Source: Mycoplasma sp. Pen4
GTDB taxonomy: Bacteria; Bacillota_I; Bacilli_A; Mycoplasmatales; Metamycoplasmataceae
Assembly (NCBI RefSeq): GCF_014352955.1
Contig: NZ_CP060691.1
Location: forward strand, 837,485-901,484
DNA length: 64,000 nt
Reading direction: 5' to 3'
A program made the translations under genes and the position numbers. Below, one piece after another: positions 52,001 to 64,000 of the stretch. The first letter of the stretch is position 1, and each line of letters starts with the position of its first letter. The notes under the pieces were generated by a model. The model saw only the letters and a program-made list of their open reading frames with translations. It was not told where the DNA came from and ran no database searches.

Positions 52001-55000
52001 ATCAAGTGGGTTTGCAACATTAAGTTGATTTTCTGTTCTTGAAGCAGATCTATCAAATCTTAGACGTGTTTTTTTATCTTGAACATATTTACTTAAGAAT
52101 TCTTCTGGTGTGTGAACTAATAAGTATTGTTTTACTAAGTTTCCACGGTAAGCTTGTCTTACTCTATCAAATCCTTGGTTATTTACATAAAGAACAGCTT
52201 GGTTTTTAGGATTTAATTGTAAGTTTGCTTCATCAATGATTGGATAAATGTTGTCATATGTTAAATCATCACCAATAATGATGAATTCTGAACCATTAAC
52301 ATTTACTTTATATTCATCTGGAAGGTTTTTGATCAATTGTAACATGTCACTAGGTGTTGTCGGAATTGATCCTTTTCAAATTTTCTTTTTGTTTCTTTCT
52401 AATCAAGCATAGTTTGCTTTTACAACATATGAACCAATTTGATCAAAACGAAGTACGCTTGTAAGTTTATTTAAACCTGATGTTGTTGCGATACCTCTAA
52501 GAAGAATATCTACAATATTCATTCCAAATGGTGAATATGTTTCTCTATCTGCAAGTGTTTTTTCATGTAATGTTGTGAAGTAATCGAAGTCAATTGCAAT
52601 TGTAACAACTACGTCTTTTTCGATTGTAGGAACATTATTTGAAACAGTTAAGATTGAGTTTATAAATTCATAAACTGCATCATCACCTTTTGCAAGTAAT
52701 GCTTCAAAGTTAATTACTTTATTTGTAAGTAAGTAAGCTAAGTTAGCAGAGTTTGGTGTATCTTCTGGTGAAGAACCAAGATTATTTGTATCTGTTAATA
52801 ATCAAATTGCTAATTGTGGTGCTCTTAATAAAATTGTTGGATAGTAGAATAAAGGAGTAGATGGAATTTGAAGTGTTGTTAAATCAGGGTATGAGAATAA
52901 TGTTTTAAGCATTTTTGCAAATTTTGGATAATGTTTGATTATCGCTTCATTTGCGAAAATGTTATTAATCATAATAGATAAAACAGTTGAGTCTAAGTTA
53001 TTGTATTTTAATGTGTACCCTTGGTATGTAGTACCTTTTTCTTTTACTCCATCTTTTAAGACATTAAAGTTTGAATACATTTCTGAAGCAGCAATTAAAG
53101 CAAATGCTTGTGTTAATGAAACTTCATTTTCTTTAAGATATTCTTTAAATTGTGCATATGTATTTACTAAATTGTTTAAGTCTTGGTTTAAGTAATTTCC
53201 GTTTGCGTCTTTAGCAAAGAATAATTCACGCATTGCAAGTGGATTTGCAAGTGAACGAGAAATTCCAAATTTGGTTTTTTCGTATGAAACAATATTTTTT
53301 GCTGATGGTTGGAATAATTCTAAATCATTAAATGAAGCAATATTTTCTGGTTTGTTAATAATATCTAATAAACCATTTGCAAAGGCTTTACGCTCTTCAA
53401 TTGTTGCATTAATGTTTGAATTGAAAATTCCTAATCAAACATTGTAAAGTCCATATGATTGTCCAACTCTTTCAAAAATTGATTTTGGCTCTTGTGTAAT
53501 GAAATTATTAAGTAATAAGTTAAGTGCATCTCAATATGGGTTTGAGTCAGCTGATTTATATTGAATATAGAAATCAGTTAAATCTGATAATGATAAGTTA
53601 TCTGATAAATCTGCTTTTGCATTATTACGTTTTAATAATTCAAAGATTGTTTTTCATTCTTTAAGTGTTTGATATGCTTCATCTTTTGTTGCATATTGTT
53701 TTTTATCATTAAGCCCAAGTAAGAAAGTAAGTGTTTTTCTTACATTTGATGTGTAATCAGTAGATTCATAATCAATTTTGTAATTTTCAACTGTATCAAA
53801 TTTATCAACTAGCATTAAAACAGTTTCATAAATTTTTTCCATTTGAAGTGCTGATTTGAAAAATGGTGAACCTTCTCCGTTTACATCAAGTAACTCAACA
53901 ATACCTAATTTATCTTTATCTGGTAATGGAATTGTGATGTATAAGTCATCATTAATTTTAATTGTTTTACCTTTATCTGAGATATTAAACATATCAATAA
54001 TAATTTGTTTAATACTTTTGTTTGATCCAGGTAGTGTAAATAAAGCTTTTAATGCTGCATAAACAAAATCAGCATTAGATAATGACGATGAAAGTGATAA
54101 TTGATCTACAACTTGTTTTCCAAGTGTGCTGTCTCAAATTTCTCTTTCTTCTTTGAATTTTTTAATTTGAATTTTTGATTTTAAAGCTTCTGTAAATAAA
54201 TTAATGTCAAATGATTGAATTAATTTTTTAAGTCCATCTAAAAGGTTTTTGTAGCTTAATGATGAGTTGTTAGGGTATGCATTAATTTGTTTAATAATTG
54301 TTTTAACAACTTTCGCTAAGTTTTTATATGTATTGAATAATGGACTATCTTCTGATTCGAAATCAAATAAGTAGTTAATGTTTACATTATCGATAATTTC
54401 ATAAAGTGATTTTTTTAATGTATCTTGATTAATTGATTGTAAGAATCAAATTAACATTTCATAAACCGATAGGTTTCTCTTGTATTTTTTAGTAATTGTT
54501 TTACCATCCGCTGTGGTTTCTGTTACTTCTTCATATTGATCTGCAGCGTTCTTGAAGTATTCTTGTCCGAATTCTGTGAATTTAACAAAGTCAATTGAAT
54601 TAATTAAACCAATAATTGAATCAATAAATGTAATTGGATTCTTAACATATTTAACTAACTTAAGAGGAACAAATACATCTCTTGGAATCATTGTGTCAAA
54701 TAACTCTAACACATTGAATAATTTGTCAATTTGAGCTGCAATATATTCTCTTTGTGCCTCAAGAGTAGCATGGACACTAATTTTATTTTTAATATTTGTA
54801 AAGAAAGTTACAAATATTTTACTTAAATAATCACCTTGCGCATTGTGTGTAATATCATATAAAGCATCTAAGATAATTTTTGGAAGAATATTGAAGTTAA
54901 TACTTCCTGACGAAAAGATTTTAGCAAAATTGTTTTGTGTAAATCCGTAGTCAGCACCATGTGTAAGCGCTAAAACTTGATCTTTTGTAATAAACCCTTC

Positions 55001-57745
55001 TTTAACTAAATCTGAGTCAAGGAAATTCTTTTCCATATTTTCAATAACTTTTTTAAGTGTTCCTTGGTTAATAGCTTCATTTAAAACATCTGTTAATGGA
55101 GCACTATACCCGAAAGGCACATAAACAACGTTTTCAAACTCTGATGATTTTTCAACTCAACCATTAGGATTTAAAGTTGTTTTTAAAGTTAAATTATTAT
55201 CAATCATGAATGTATAGAAATCATCCACGCTGATAATTCCGTTTTTAAGTTTTTTAGCTACATCATTGTTTTCAATATTTTTATCTGAAACAACTTTTTC
55301 ATTTAATGAAACATTCTCTCATGCTTCAATTTGACCATTTGAGTTGTAAATAGGTTCTAAAAGAATTAAGTTTTGTTCTCCTGAACGTAAAGTTGTAACT
55401 CCAAGGTTTGCAAATTTATTAAATTCTGACGCAGGAATTTTATTAGCAACATCAGACATATCGTTTGTGACATAATGTGCTAATTTATAGATCTTTTTAG
55501 AACTATAAACATTTAATGTGTTTGTTAATCTATTTTTAAATCTTACATCTTGGTAAACGAAATCAGGTTTAATGTAATTTTTATCAGGGATAACGTTACG
55601 TGTAGATTGATCTAAAATGATTTTTGAAACAAATGGGTTAATTTGTTTTGTTTTAAAGAAATGGTTAATATTTCCTGAATAGTTAATTATTTTGTTTTCA
55701 TCTACATTTAAAGTTTCTTTAACTAATTTATTGATGTTGTTTGGAATACCTAGGATACTTCCTTTATCATCACCTAAATCAATGAAGTGGAATACACTTT
55801 TTTCTTTAGTTTTTTGATCGAAAACGTCAATAACCATAGATTCTTTGATACCGATATTTTCAGCACCAACATCTTTTTTGATTTTTTCGTAAATTTTCTT
55901 TTTAATAATTGTTAAAGCACCTTCTTTAATGATACTAAACATATCTTCGCGAATGTTTTTGTTTGTTAATTGTTTAAATTGAATATTTGATAAATTACCT
56001 TCAATTTTTTCAATTGCAGTAATTGTCATTGGATCATTATTAGCATTTGTTTTAAAGTCTTCATAATTTGGAATTGCTAAACGATCACTAACCTCAACTT
56101 TATCAATATGGAATGTTCCTTCTGGAATATTAGGAACTGCTTCTACTTTTGAAACAATATCATTAAGCACTGTGTTTAAGTCATTGATTGTTTGTGCTGT
56201 AGTTAAATTTGTGTCTTTATATTGATCGTAAATATCTTGTAATTCTACATTTTGTTTTTGAAGTAAATAGTTTTTAACAAGTAATTTAATAGTTTCAAAG
56301 TCTTTAATAATTGACTTTTTAACTTCTTGATCACGCTCTTTGAAACCAACTTGGATTTCATTTGGAGCTAATTTAACTCTCGTTGTTTCTAGTTCTGATG
56401 GAGTGAATGCTGGATTAATTTCGCTAATTCTTATTGCTTCATCATTTAGAAGAGTTGTATCTAGATTGAATTTTCTATTTTCTGTATAGATATTTTTGTA
56501 TCAATATGAGAATTTAGAAATATCATTTAATAATTTCTTTGCTTGTGGATCGTTATCTTTGCTTTCTTCAAGTGTTTCAATAAAAGCACGATAATTTCCT
56601 TCTCATGAATTTTTGTTTTTAGCATCATATGTTGTTGTATAAACTTTACGTTCATAAACTGTGTAAACATCTTGACGTGCCGCTCATGCAACTGGAACAT
56701 TGTAAGATTGACCTTTTGAAAATTTTATCTTAATGCTATTTTTAATTTCAGTTGTAGATTCTGTGTAATAAAGTCATGAATAATCAATTTGATTTACAAG
56801 TGGTTGTTTGTAGAATGCTTTAATGTTTGAGTTGGGTTTAGATGTAACTAAATGTGGTTCAATGTTGCTATCTTCAATGTAAATATATTTATCTTTACCA
56901 TAAGGTGAAAAACCAAGAAGTTTTGCTAATTCAGAAGGTAAAATTGTTCTAACTGAATCATTATTATCTTTTCATTCTTTACCTTTAAACAAGTCAAATG
57001 TTGCTTCTTTAGTATTTTGGTTAATGAACAATGTTGATAATTGTGAAAGTATTATTTTATTGTCAGAAGTATTAGTTAAATAAGCAATATCTCTAACAAG
57101 ATACTGTTTATCTAATGTAAATATATCGCCAGTATGTAACTCAGATTTAACCTCAGAACGAACAAAATCATTACCGTCTTTAGCTCTTGTATAAACATCG
57201 AATCAATAATCTCTGTTCATAGTTAAACTAAAGTTTCTTGATGTGTCGTCATTATTTTGTGGGTAATTTAATGAGAATAAACTTGCATCTCTATTACTTG
57301 AATCGTATCAATCATAGAAAGTTTTAAAATCTTGAACAGCAATGAATTTTGTATCATCTCCTGCGTGATTTGTAAAACTTGATAATGGTATAAAACTTTC
57401 TTTGATTGATTTGATATCAATAATATTTGAAGTTTTTTGATAATCATCACCAATGTACTTGATACCTTTATCATATCCTTTTGGAAAAGCAGATGCTAAC
57501 ACTAAACCATTAATGTAGTATCCATCATTATATGCCTTTCCATTAGTTGGCAAGTTTAAGTCTACTGTTATATCATGTGATTTTGAGACATTTTTAATTT
57601 TTTCGTACTGTTGCTTCATAGCTTTCGCTGTGTCATGAAGTATAGTAAAAATCCCCGCAGTTAAAAACACCAATACCGTTAAACCGATTACTGTTGCTTT
57701 ATTCTTGAATAGAGATCGAAAAACTTCTTTAAACAGTTTTCACAT
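49070..57745 (-). CDS. giant FtsX-like ABC transporter permease
   Basis: 2891 residues in one open frame with TGA as Trp. An N-terminal membrane segment (KNKATVIGLTVLVFLTAG) is followed by about 1900 mostly hydrophilic residues, presumably extracellular. A first FtsX-like membrane block lies near residues 1970-2090 (VLLSILIALVTISIIFIIKR, AFFTILTGDVLGYL), with another segment near 2140. A second soluble region follows, and a final FtsX block lies near 2765-2890 (VVTLITILSFIVAIVILI). The duplicated FtsX core fits MacB/LolCE-type mechanotransmission. Substrate unknown. AAGGAG precedes the ATG. Confidence 0.9.
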
Positions 57746-57788
57746 AGTTCTCCTTGGACCTTTTGGTCATAATTAAATAATATATTTA

Positions 57789-57794
57789 ATTATA
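57789..57794 (-). promoter_or_regulatory. -10 box of the ABC exporter operon
   Basis: TATAAT about 43 nt before the permease ATG. A small GACC/GGTC hairpin lies next to the Shine-Dalgarno. Confidence 0.45.
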
Positions 57795-57991
57795 TATTTT
57801 TTTAGGTTGTTGAAAAGTCTGCGCCAAAAAGTGAGATAAAACTGTAATATTTAGCAAAAAACGTCTTTTTTCTCTATAAATTAGATATAAAAGTTTGTTT
57901 TTTGTTATAAAAACAGTAATTTTAAGAAGTAATTTATTCCACATTGAATCTCATTTTGAAAAATATTTTGAATTTTTACGGCTTTTTTATA

Positions 57992-58017
57992 GAAAAAAGC
58001 ACTATTTTCTAGTGCTT
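57992..58017 (-). terminator. ftsH terminator
   Basis: AAGCACTA/TAGTGCTT stem followed by TTTTTCT on the minus strand. Confidence 0.85.
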
Positions 58018-58027
58018 CATTTTGAAA

Positions 58028-60046
58028 TTATTTTGAATCTAAATTTTCATCTTTTTCAACTTCTTCAGTATGTGTATTTTCATCATTTGAAGTAATTTTA
58101 ATTAATTCATCTATGTTCATTGGTTTAGAATTTTCAACATCATTTTCGATTTTCTTAGGTGGTAATTGTAAGTGTGTTGCAATGTATTCAATTTCCTCTG
58201 CAACGATCGTTTCTTTTTCTAAGAGTAATGTTTTAATAAGTTCTAATAACTCTGTATTTTTACTAATAATTTTTGTTGCTAGTTTCTTAGCGTTTGTAAT
58301 TATTTTTCTAACTTCTAAATCAATTTCATGACTAATTTGATTTGAAATAGATGAACTTGTTGCAAGTGTTTTACCTAAGAATGGTGAACCTTCTTCTTCT
58401 TGATATTTAATTGGACCAAGGTCACTCATACCAAATTCAGTTACCATTCTACGAGCAATAGTGGTTGCTTTAGAAATATCATCAGCAGCACCTGTTGTAA
58501 TTTTCGCTTCACCATAAATTAATTCTTCAGCTGCTCTACCACCCATAAAACTTGCTATTGAAGCTAATAAGTCTTCTTTGGTATAGTTGTATTTTTCATT
58601 TTCAGGCATCATTAAATTATAACCACCAGCTTGACCACGTGGGATAATTGTAATTTTTTGAACTTTGTTTCCACCAGGAACTTTAAGTCCAACAACCGCG
58701 TGACCTGCTTCATGGTATGCAACTAAAGTTAATTCTTCTTGAGTAATTGTTCTTGATTTTTTAGCTGGTCCTGCCATTACACGATCGATTGCTTCGTCAA
58801 TTTGTTCTAATGAAATAACTTGTGTATTTTCTCTAATAGAAAGTAACACTGATTCATTAATAACATTTTCTAATTGAGCTCCTGAAAAACCAGGTGTTCT
58901 TTTAGCAACATTGTCAAAAGAAACTTTTGGTGAGAAACGTTTACCCTTTGCGTGTAGTTTTAAAATTTCTTCACGTTCTTTTACATCTGGTAATCCAACT
59001 GTGATGATTCTATCAAAACGTCCTGGTCTTGTTAACGCTGGATCAAGTACATCTGTACGGTTTGTAGCAGCGATAAATAAAAGACCTGAATTTTCTTTAA
59101 TTCCATCCATTTCTACTAAAAGTTGGTTAAGTGTTTGTTCACGTTCATCGTGACCACCACCAATACCACTTCCACGTGTTCTACCAATTGCATCTAACTC
59201 ATCGATAAACACAATGGCTGGAGCATTTTTTCTTGCTTCTGTAATAACTTGTCTTACCCTTTTAGCTCCCATACCAACAAATAACTCAACAAAGTTAGAT
59301 GCAGATACAAAGAAGAAAGGTACATCGGCTTCTCCTGCTGTAGCTTTTGCTAAAAGTGTTTTCCCGGTACCAGGAGGGCCTCCTAATAAAATACCACGAG
59401 GCATTCTAGCACCTGAGATTTCATATTTTTTAGGATTTTTTAAGTAGTCTACTATTTCACTAATTTCTTCAATTGGTTCTTTATTACCTGCTACATCTGA
59501 GAATTTTTTATCAGATTTAATGATTTGTGCAGGGCTTTTATCTCCAAACATACCTGTTCCTTGGCCACCCATTGCTTTCATTTGTGCTCTATATAATCAG
59601 TAAAGCAATAATAAGAATAACAATGTTGGTAAGAATGGAAGTATATATTGTGAGAAGAAACCAGGTGTAGGTGTAGGTGTAGTATAAAGTCCTAATACAT
59701 TATCACCCACAGCTCCTTTTGTTGCCTCAGTTGATAACGTTGAAAAATTATTAATTACTTCAGTAAAATATTTTGAACTTCCATACACTATATGTTGAGT
59801 AGTTTTGTCACCATCTACAAAAGAAACAGTAGTGATATTTGTGAATGGATTAATTTCAATCGCACTGAAATAAATCTTGTCTGTTGAACTTGCGGCCGCT
59901 AATTGTAATTTTTCTTCAAAAGTTGTAGTTGACCAAATATTTGGTTGTGCACCTCTACCTAAAATTAGATAGAAAATTAAACCAACAATCGCAACAATTA
60001 ATAAAATTGTCAATACGGACGCTGTTCTTCGTCTTTTTGGATTCAT
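58028..60046 (-). CDS. ftsH: ATP-dependent zinc metalloprotease FtsH
   Basis: 672 residues with TGA as Trp. Two N-terminal membrane segments ([19 protein letters not shown] and [18 protein letters not shown]) flank an extracytoplasmic domain. The AAA module has Walker A GPPGTGKT near 220, Walker B FIDELDA, and the arginine-finger region TRPGRFDR. The zinc site HEAGH is near 444-448. It degrades misassembled membrane proteins. The start follows GAAAGGAAC. Confidence 0.97.
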
Positions 60047-60078
60047 GTGTTCCTTTCTATTATTTAAATAATATTAAA

Positions 60079-60084
60079 ATTATA
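60079..60084 (-). promoter_or_regulatory. -10 box of ftsH
   Basis: TATAAT between the tilS stop codon and ftsH, giving ftsH a promoter of its own with a leader of about 25 nt. Confidence 0.45.
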
Positions 60085-60957
60085 TTAAATTTTTGACTTA
60101 ATTATCAAGAGCCCTTTTTTCTTATGCAATTCTGAGTTATCATTTAACTTAAAAACGCTTGTACGTTGGTGTGAAAGTATGAAATCAATTATGGAATTTA
60201 TCTTATTTTTACTTAATTTTACGTCATTAAAATTCACGTTTATAAAATGAAAAATCAAATTTTCTTTATTTTTTAGAGCTTTAAATAAATCTTGTGAAAA
60301 ATTACTTTTTCGTCATTTTTTGTATTCTTTTTTAATTTTTTGAATTTTAAACTGTGAAAAAATATTCAAAATTCTATACTTTCAGATAATTAAGTTTTTT
60401 TGTATGAAATTACTATTCTTTTCTAAATTATGTCTAATGATATTTCTTTGATATTTATCTTGATTATTTGTGTAATCAATATGAAATGGAATGTTGTTTT
60501 TTCTGCATTTCTTAATTATTGTATTTTTGAAATATTTGAATAAAAGTGGTCGTTTGATATTCATTTGATTTAAAGTGTTATTTTTAGCAATTCCTAAGTA
60601 CAATGGTTTTCTTTTTGATTCTTTTTGCATTAAAACTGTTTCAATAAAGTCATCTTTTTGATGAGCAATTAATAGAGTATTACATCTTTCTTGTTTGTAT
60701 ATTTTTTCGAAAAAATCATAACGTTTTATACGAGCTCAATTTTGGAAATTACCTTGCACATAGTCATTTTTGTCTAAATTAAGTATGAATAAAGGGATAT
60801 TATGTTTATTACAAAATTCTTCAACTATTTTTTGATCAGTATGACTATCGTATCTCTGATTATAATTAACATGACAAACTACAATGTTTTTATTTTTGTA
60901 TTTATTTAATAAAAACATGCTGTCGGGACCCCCACTAACAGCAATTAAATATTTCAT
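60085..60957 (-). CDS. tilS: tRNA(Ile)-lysidine synthase
   Basis: 290 residues with TGA as Trp, shorter than the ~430 of many bacteria but usual for reduced genomes. PP-loop SGGPDS at 8-13, then HVNYNQRYDSHTDQKIVEEFC, LLIAHQKDD and RNIIRHNL. It converts C34 of the AUA-reading tRNA-Ile to lysidine. Starts 1 nt after pth. Confidence 0.9.
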
Positions 60958-60958
60958 C

Positions 60959-61510
60959 TTAATTCTTTCTATTAAACTTATTCATAATTGTTTGAATATC
61001 ATTGAACGCAAAAGAGATTGCGGCATTAGCCGCATTATCTAAAACAGGTTCTAAAATAACCATTTCTTCTGATTTAAATCTACCTAAAACAAAATCACGT
61101 AATTGACCTTGATGTGGTACATCAATTCCAATTTTCATTCTTTTAAAATCTTGATTTGATAAGTGTTTGATAATGCTAATTACACCATTGTGACTACCAC
61201 CACTTCCGCCAATTTTGATAGCGCTTTTGCCTAGAGGAAAGTCTTTTTCGTCGTGAATCACCATGATATCATCAGGTAAAATTTTGAAAAATTGCGCAAG
61301 AGCTTGAACAAATTCACCTGAATTATTCATATATGTCATTGGTTTAGCAATAATTAAATCGTCAACTTTAACATATGAACCATTGAATTTGTTTTTATTT
61401 AATTCAACACCTAGTTTCTTACAAATTTTATCAATAACTAAAAAACCGGCATTATGTCTTGTATATGTATATTCATTTCCTGGATTTCCTAATCCGACAA
61501 TTAATTTCAT
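60959..61510 (-). CDS. pth: peptidyl-tRNA hydrolase
   Basis: 183 residues. GLGNPGNEYTYTRHNAGF holds the conserved Asn and catalytic His. KPMTYMNNSGEFVQ, VIHDEKDFPLG and GSGGSHNGVISI complete the family pattern. It recycles stalled peptidyl-tRNA. The order recD2-pth-tilS suggests one operon. Confidence 0.97.
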   Translation of the reverse strand: MKLIVGLGNPGNEYTYTRHNAGFLVIDKICKKLGVELNKNKFNGSYVKVDDLIIAKPMTYMNNSGEFVQALAQFFKILPDDIMVIHDEKDFPLGKSAIKIGGSGGSHNGVISIIKHLSNQDFKRMKIGIDVPHQGQLRDFVLGRFKSEEMVILEPVLDNAANAAISFAFNDIQTIMNKFNRKN

Positions 61511-61517
61511 ATTAACC

Positions 61518-63728
61518 TCACTTTATTAAACTTTTGAAATTAGTTAAAATTTCTTTTTCAAAAACGCCACTTTGCATTGTGATGTATGAATAATTTGTCC
61601 CCTCAGGACTTACAATAATAAGATTTTTAATAGCACGAGATGTTGCAGTATATAAAAGTTTTTTATATAGCATAATTTGGTGTTTAGGATGTACTAAAAA
61701 GATTACTACAGGAATTTCACTTCCTTGGAATTTGTGCACTGTAGTTCCATATGAAAGAGTAATTTCTTTCATAAACTCACTTCGGTCATAAGTAATGCTC
61801 TTTTGTCAATCTTCACCACGTTTGAATGTGACAATTATATTTTTAGCTTGTTCCTTATTCGAAGCATCAAATGTAGCATCTGAAATATATCCAATATCAC
61901 CATTACAGATGTCATCATTAAGTCTATTTTCAAGTTGCATAACTTTATCACCAATTCTATATTCAACATCGACACCAAATCTTTTTTGTGCATAGACTTT
62001 TTTACCTTTTGGGTTGATTTTTTGTTGAATTAAATTGTTTAAAGTTATTAAACCATTTTCGCCTTTATATGTTGGTGCAAGGAGTATAATGTCATCTAAA
62101 CCATGTAATGAACTTGTGGTTTTGTATAAATCTGAAATTTCATTATTGAGTGTTTCATTATTATATATTTTATGATCAACTTCACCAGGTTTAAAAACTG
62201 GTATTTGCATTTCACTTATGTTTTTAAAGTGATTGTAAATAGTTTCTGATTCACTACGATAGAATGTCTCTAATCTATTGACTGGAAAATTATCTGATAA
62301 TGCAATTTCGTTAAGTAAATCACCAGGACCAATTGCAGGTAATTGCTTACTATCACCAATAATAATTAACTTTTCAAGTTGTGGGCAACATAATAAAAGT
62401 TTTTCAAAAATATTAACGTCAACCATAGAAAATTCATCAACAACTAAAGCTTTAATGTCTTTTAAATCTTCCATACGTTCTGCTGAAACTTGACCAGTTG
62501 TTTTAGAAATTTGTAAAAAACTGTGAATTGTTCTAACTCTATGTTTGATTTTTGTTGTAACGTTTGTTGCAGCACGTCCTGTTGGTGCTAAAATCGCAAA
62601 ATCAACTTCAGATTTTAAATCATTTAATTTTAAAGTCTTATAAATGTGTTGAATTAAGAAAGTTTTACCAGTTCCAGGACCACCGATTATTAAAGAGATA
62701 TTTGATGTTAAAAAATCATCATATGCTTTTCTTTGCTCTTTTGATAAAGGTTCTAAATTCTTTTCTTTTTCACTCGTTAAAACTAATGATGAAACTTTAT
62801 TTTGAATAGCATTTAGTCTACTTGCAATGTAATGTTCTTTTTTGTAAGTTGACATTCGTGAAAGATATTTATTATTAATATCATCAATGTTTTGAATTAA
62901 AAATTTTTCTTTGATTAAAAAATCAATATATTCTTCCATTTTAATTAAATCAATGTCAAAATAACCTTTAACAACATCAATTATTTGTTTTCTAAGAATA
63001 ATTGTTGAATTATTATTTTCTAAATCTTCAAAAGCAAATTCTAAATAAGCTTTAAATCTGCTTATAGAATTGGTATCTCAACCAATTTCTAAAGCAAATT
63101 TATCAATCTCATCTAATTCAACAATCTTATTTACAACATACAATTCATAAGGGTCATTACTTTTATAATAATTAACAAAATCAATATCTTTGGTATTGTG
63201 TTTTTTTTCTAATTTATCTAACAACAATGACATATTATTAGCATAAAATCAAGTTAAATTATTTTGTTTTTCATTTGAACCACCTGTAATATTGTCAACG
63301 GTTGTTTTATTTTCATTATAAAACGCAATAAAAGCTTTATATTGAAGTTCAGTCATTACACTAGTTAATTTATCTTTATTAGATTCATCACGAATCAGTT
63401 GAAAAACATCTTTTCCAAAAGCATCAGCGATTTTTTTACCGGATAAAACACCAACATGTGGGATGTTTTTTGCAAAATATGTTGCTCAATCCACTTTTTT
63501 TTCAATTATTATTGGTTTTAACGAAACTAAAAGGTAATTATTTTTATATCTACCACTTTCTTGAACTTCAATTTCATAATCTTGAAATAATTCAGGAACA
63601 TTACCTTTACAATAAATTGCCATAGTACCATTTTGCTGGTCTACACGAAATAAGAAGAAGCCTCAACCATCTTCTCTACTGCCTTTTATTAATTTGACGA
63701 ATTTACCTTTTAACTGTTGTGTGTTCAT
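61518..63728 (-). CDS. recD2: RecD2-type ATP-dependent DNA helicase
   Basis: 736 residues with TGA as Trp. An N-terminal OB-like and helix-hairpin-helix region (HVGVLSGKKIADAF) is followed by the SF1B core: motif I GGPGTGKT near 350, motif Ia LAPTGRAA, motif II VVDEFSMVD, motif III GDSKQLPAIGPG, and motif VI YTATSRA. RecBC is not present; RecD2 is a stand-alone 5'-3' helicase. The start lacks a Shine-Dalgarno and a TATAAT box lies 9 nt upstream. Confidence 0.94.
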
Positions 63729-63737
63729 ATATTTTAT

Positions 63738-63743
63738 ATTATA
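63738..63743 (-). promoter_or_regulatory. -10 box of recD2
   Basis: TATAAT, 9 nt before the ATG. Confidence 0.5.
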
Positions 63744-63775
63744 AAGATTTTTAAATTTTGTATCACCTTAAAACA

Positions 63776-63970
63776 TGTGAATAAGATCAAACCTTTTTTA
63801 ACCTTATTTTAAGAGTTATTCACAATTTTATTCACAAGGTTATTGTTGTGGAAAACTACAAGTTATTCACAATTTTATAAAACATTGTATTTTAATTGTT
63901 AATAAGTGTGTTTTTAACTAATATATAGTCTTATAAGTTGTGAATAACTTTGTGTTTTTCTTGTGAATTA
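63776..63970. other. cluster of DnaA boxes, probable oriC
   Basis: Seven DnaA-box-like 9-mers in 195 bp. TTATTCACA occurs at 63816-63824, 63828-63836 and 63863-63871. Its complement TGTGAATAA is at 63776-63784 and 63939-63947. The variants are TGTGGAAAA (63847-63855) and TGTGAATTA (63962-63970). The DNA is very AT-rich and has no gene. This is the composition of mollicute replication origins, which flank dnaA; dnaA should lie just beyond the right edge. Confidence 0.75.
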
Positions 63971-64000
63971 CTTGTTATTTGTTAAAAATTTTATTAACAA

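Overview
This window is a stretch of mollicute (Mycoplasma sensu lato) chromosome. UGA must be read as tryptophan. The thioredoxin WCGPC motif, LigA, UvrA, DnaX, FtsH, LysS and many other conserved proteins are only intact with TGA as Trp; under the standard code they would be cut at every Trp. The base composition is very AT-rich, cell-wall genes are absent, and lipoproteins and an FtsX-type export system are present. The content fits a hominis-group Mycoplasma/Mycoplasmopsis-like organism, but I cannot name a species.

Layout. 1-6.2 kb: a truncated membrane gene, rluD and ffh on divergent promoters, tRNA-Thr(GGU), a tandem-duplicated membrane-protein locus (one copy decayed), trxA and a stand-alone 5S rRNA. 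6.4-14.1 kb: a lipoprotein, a trigger-factor-like protein, ligA, a frameshifted lipoprotein, and rpsP-trmD-rplS. 14.3-26.5 kb: the ECF transporter core (ecfA1-ecfA2-ecfT), rnhB, uvrB-uvrA, a divergent membrane protein, and parC. 26.7-32.6 kb: a 39-residue basic protein, then the dnaX-ybaB-recR-tmk-holB-rsmI operon. 32.8-37.1 kb: an accessory patch holding a type I restriction remnant (hsdR head joined to hsdS tail), a DUF2130-type coiled-coil nuclease candidate, small membrane genes and a candidate ~72-nt small RNA with a near-consensus promoter. 37.2-43.4 kb: rnhC, a HAD phosphatase, pyrH-frr, and mnmE-tatD-rsmA. 43.4-46.4 kb: a type II restriction-modification pair preceded by a T15 tract, a second identical 5S rRNA and a gene-poor stretch. 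46.5-63.7 kb: lysS, an ABC exporter (ATPase plus a 2891-residue permease), ftsH, tilS, pth and recD2. 63.77-63.97 kb: seven DnaA-box-like sequences. The right edge is therefore probably the replication origin beside dnaA, and the minus-strand bias of the last 18 kb fits leading-strand transcription away from it.

How the genes fit together. The core genes cover replication and clamp loading (dnaX, holB, tmk, ligA, parC), repair (uvrA, uvrB, recR, recD2), ribosome biogenesis and translation (rpsP, rplS, trmD, rsmA, rsmI, mnmE, tilS, pth, frr, lysS), protein targeting and quality control (ffh, trigger-factor-like, ftsH), redox (trxA) and vitamin uptake (ECF). A recurrent promoter arrangement stands out. 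At eleven genes a TATAAT-like -10 box lies only 6-9 nt before the start codon and no Shine-Dalgarno is visible, implying leaderless mRNAs. Restriction-modification turnover (a dead type I system, a live-looking type II system, a DUF2130 protein) is the main accessory theme.
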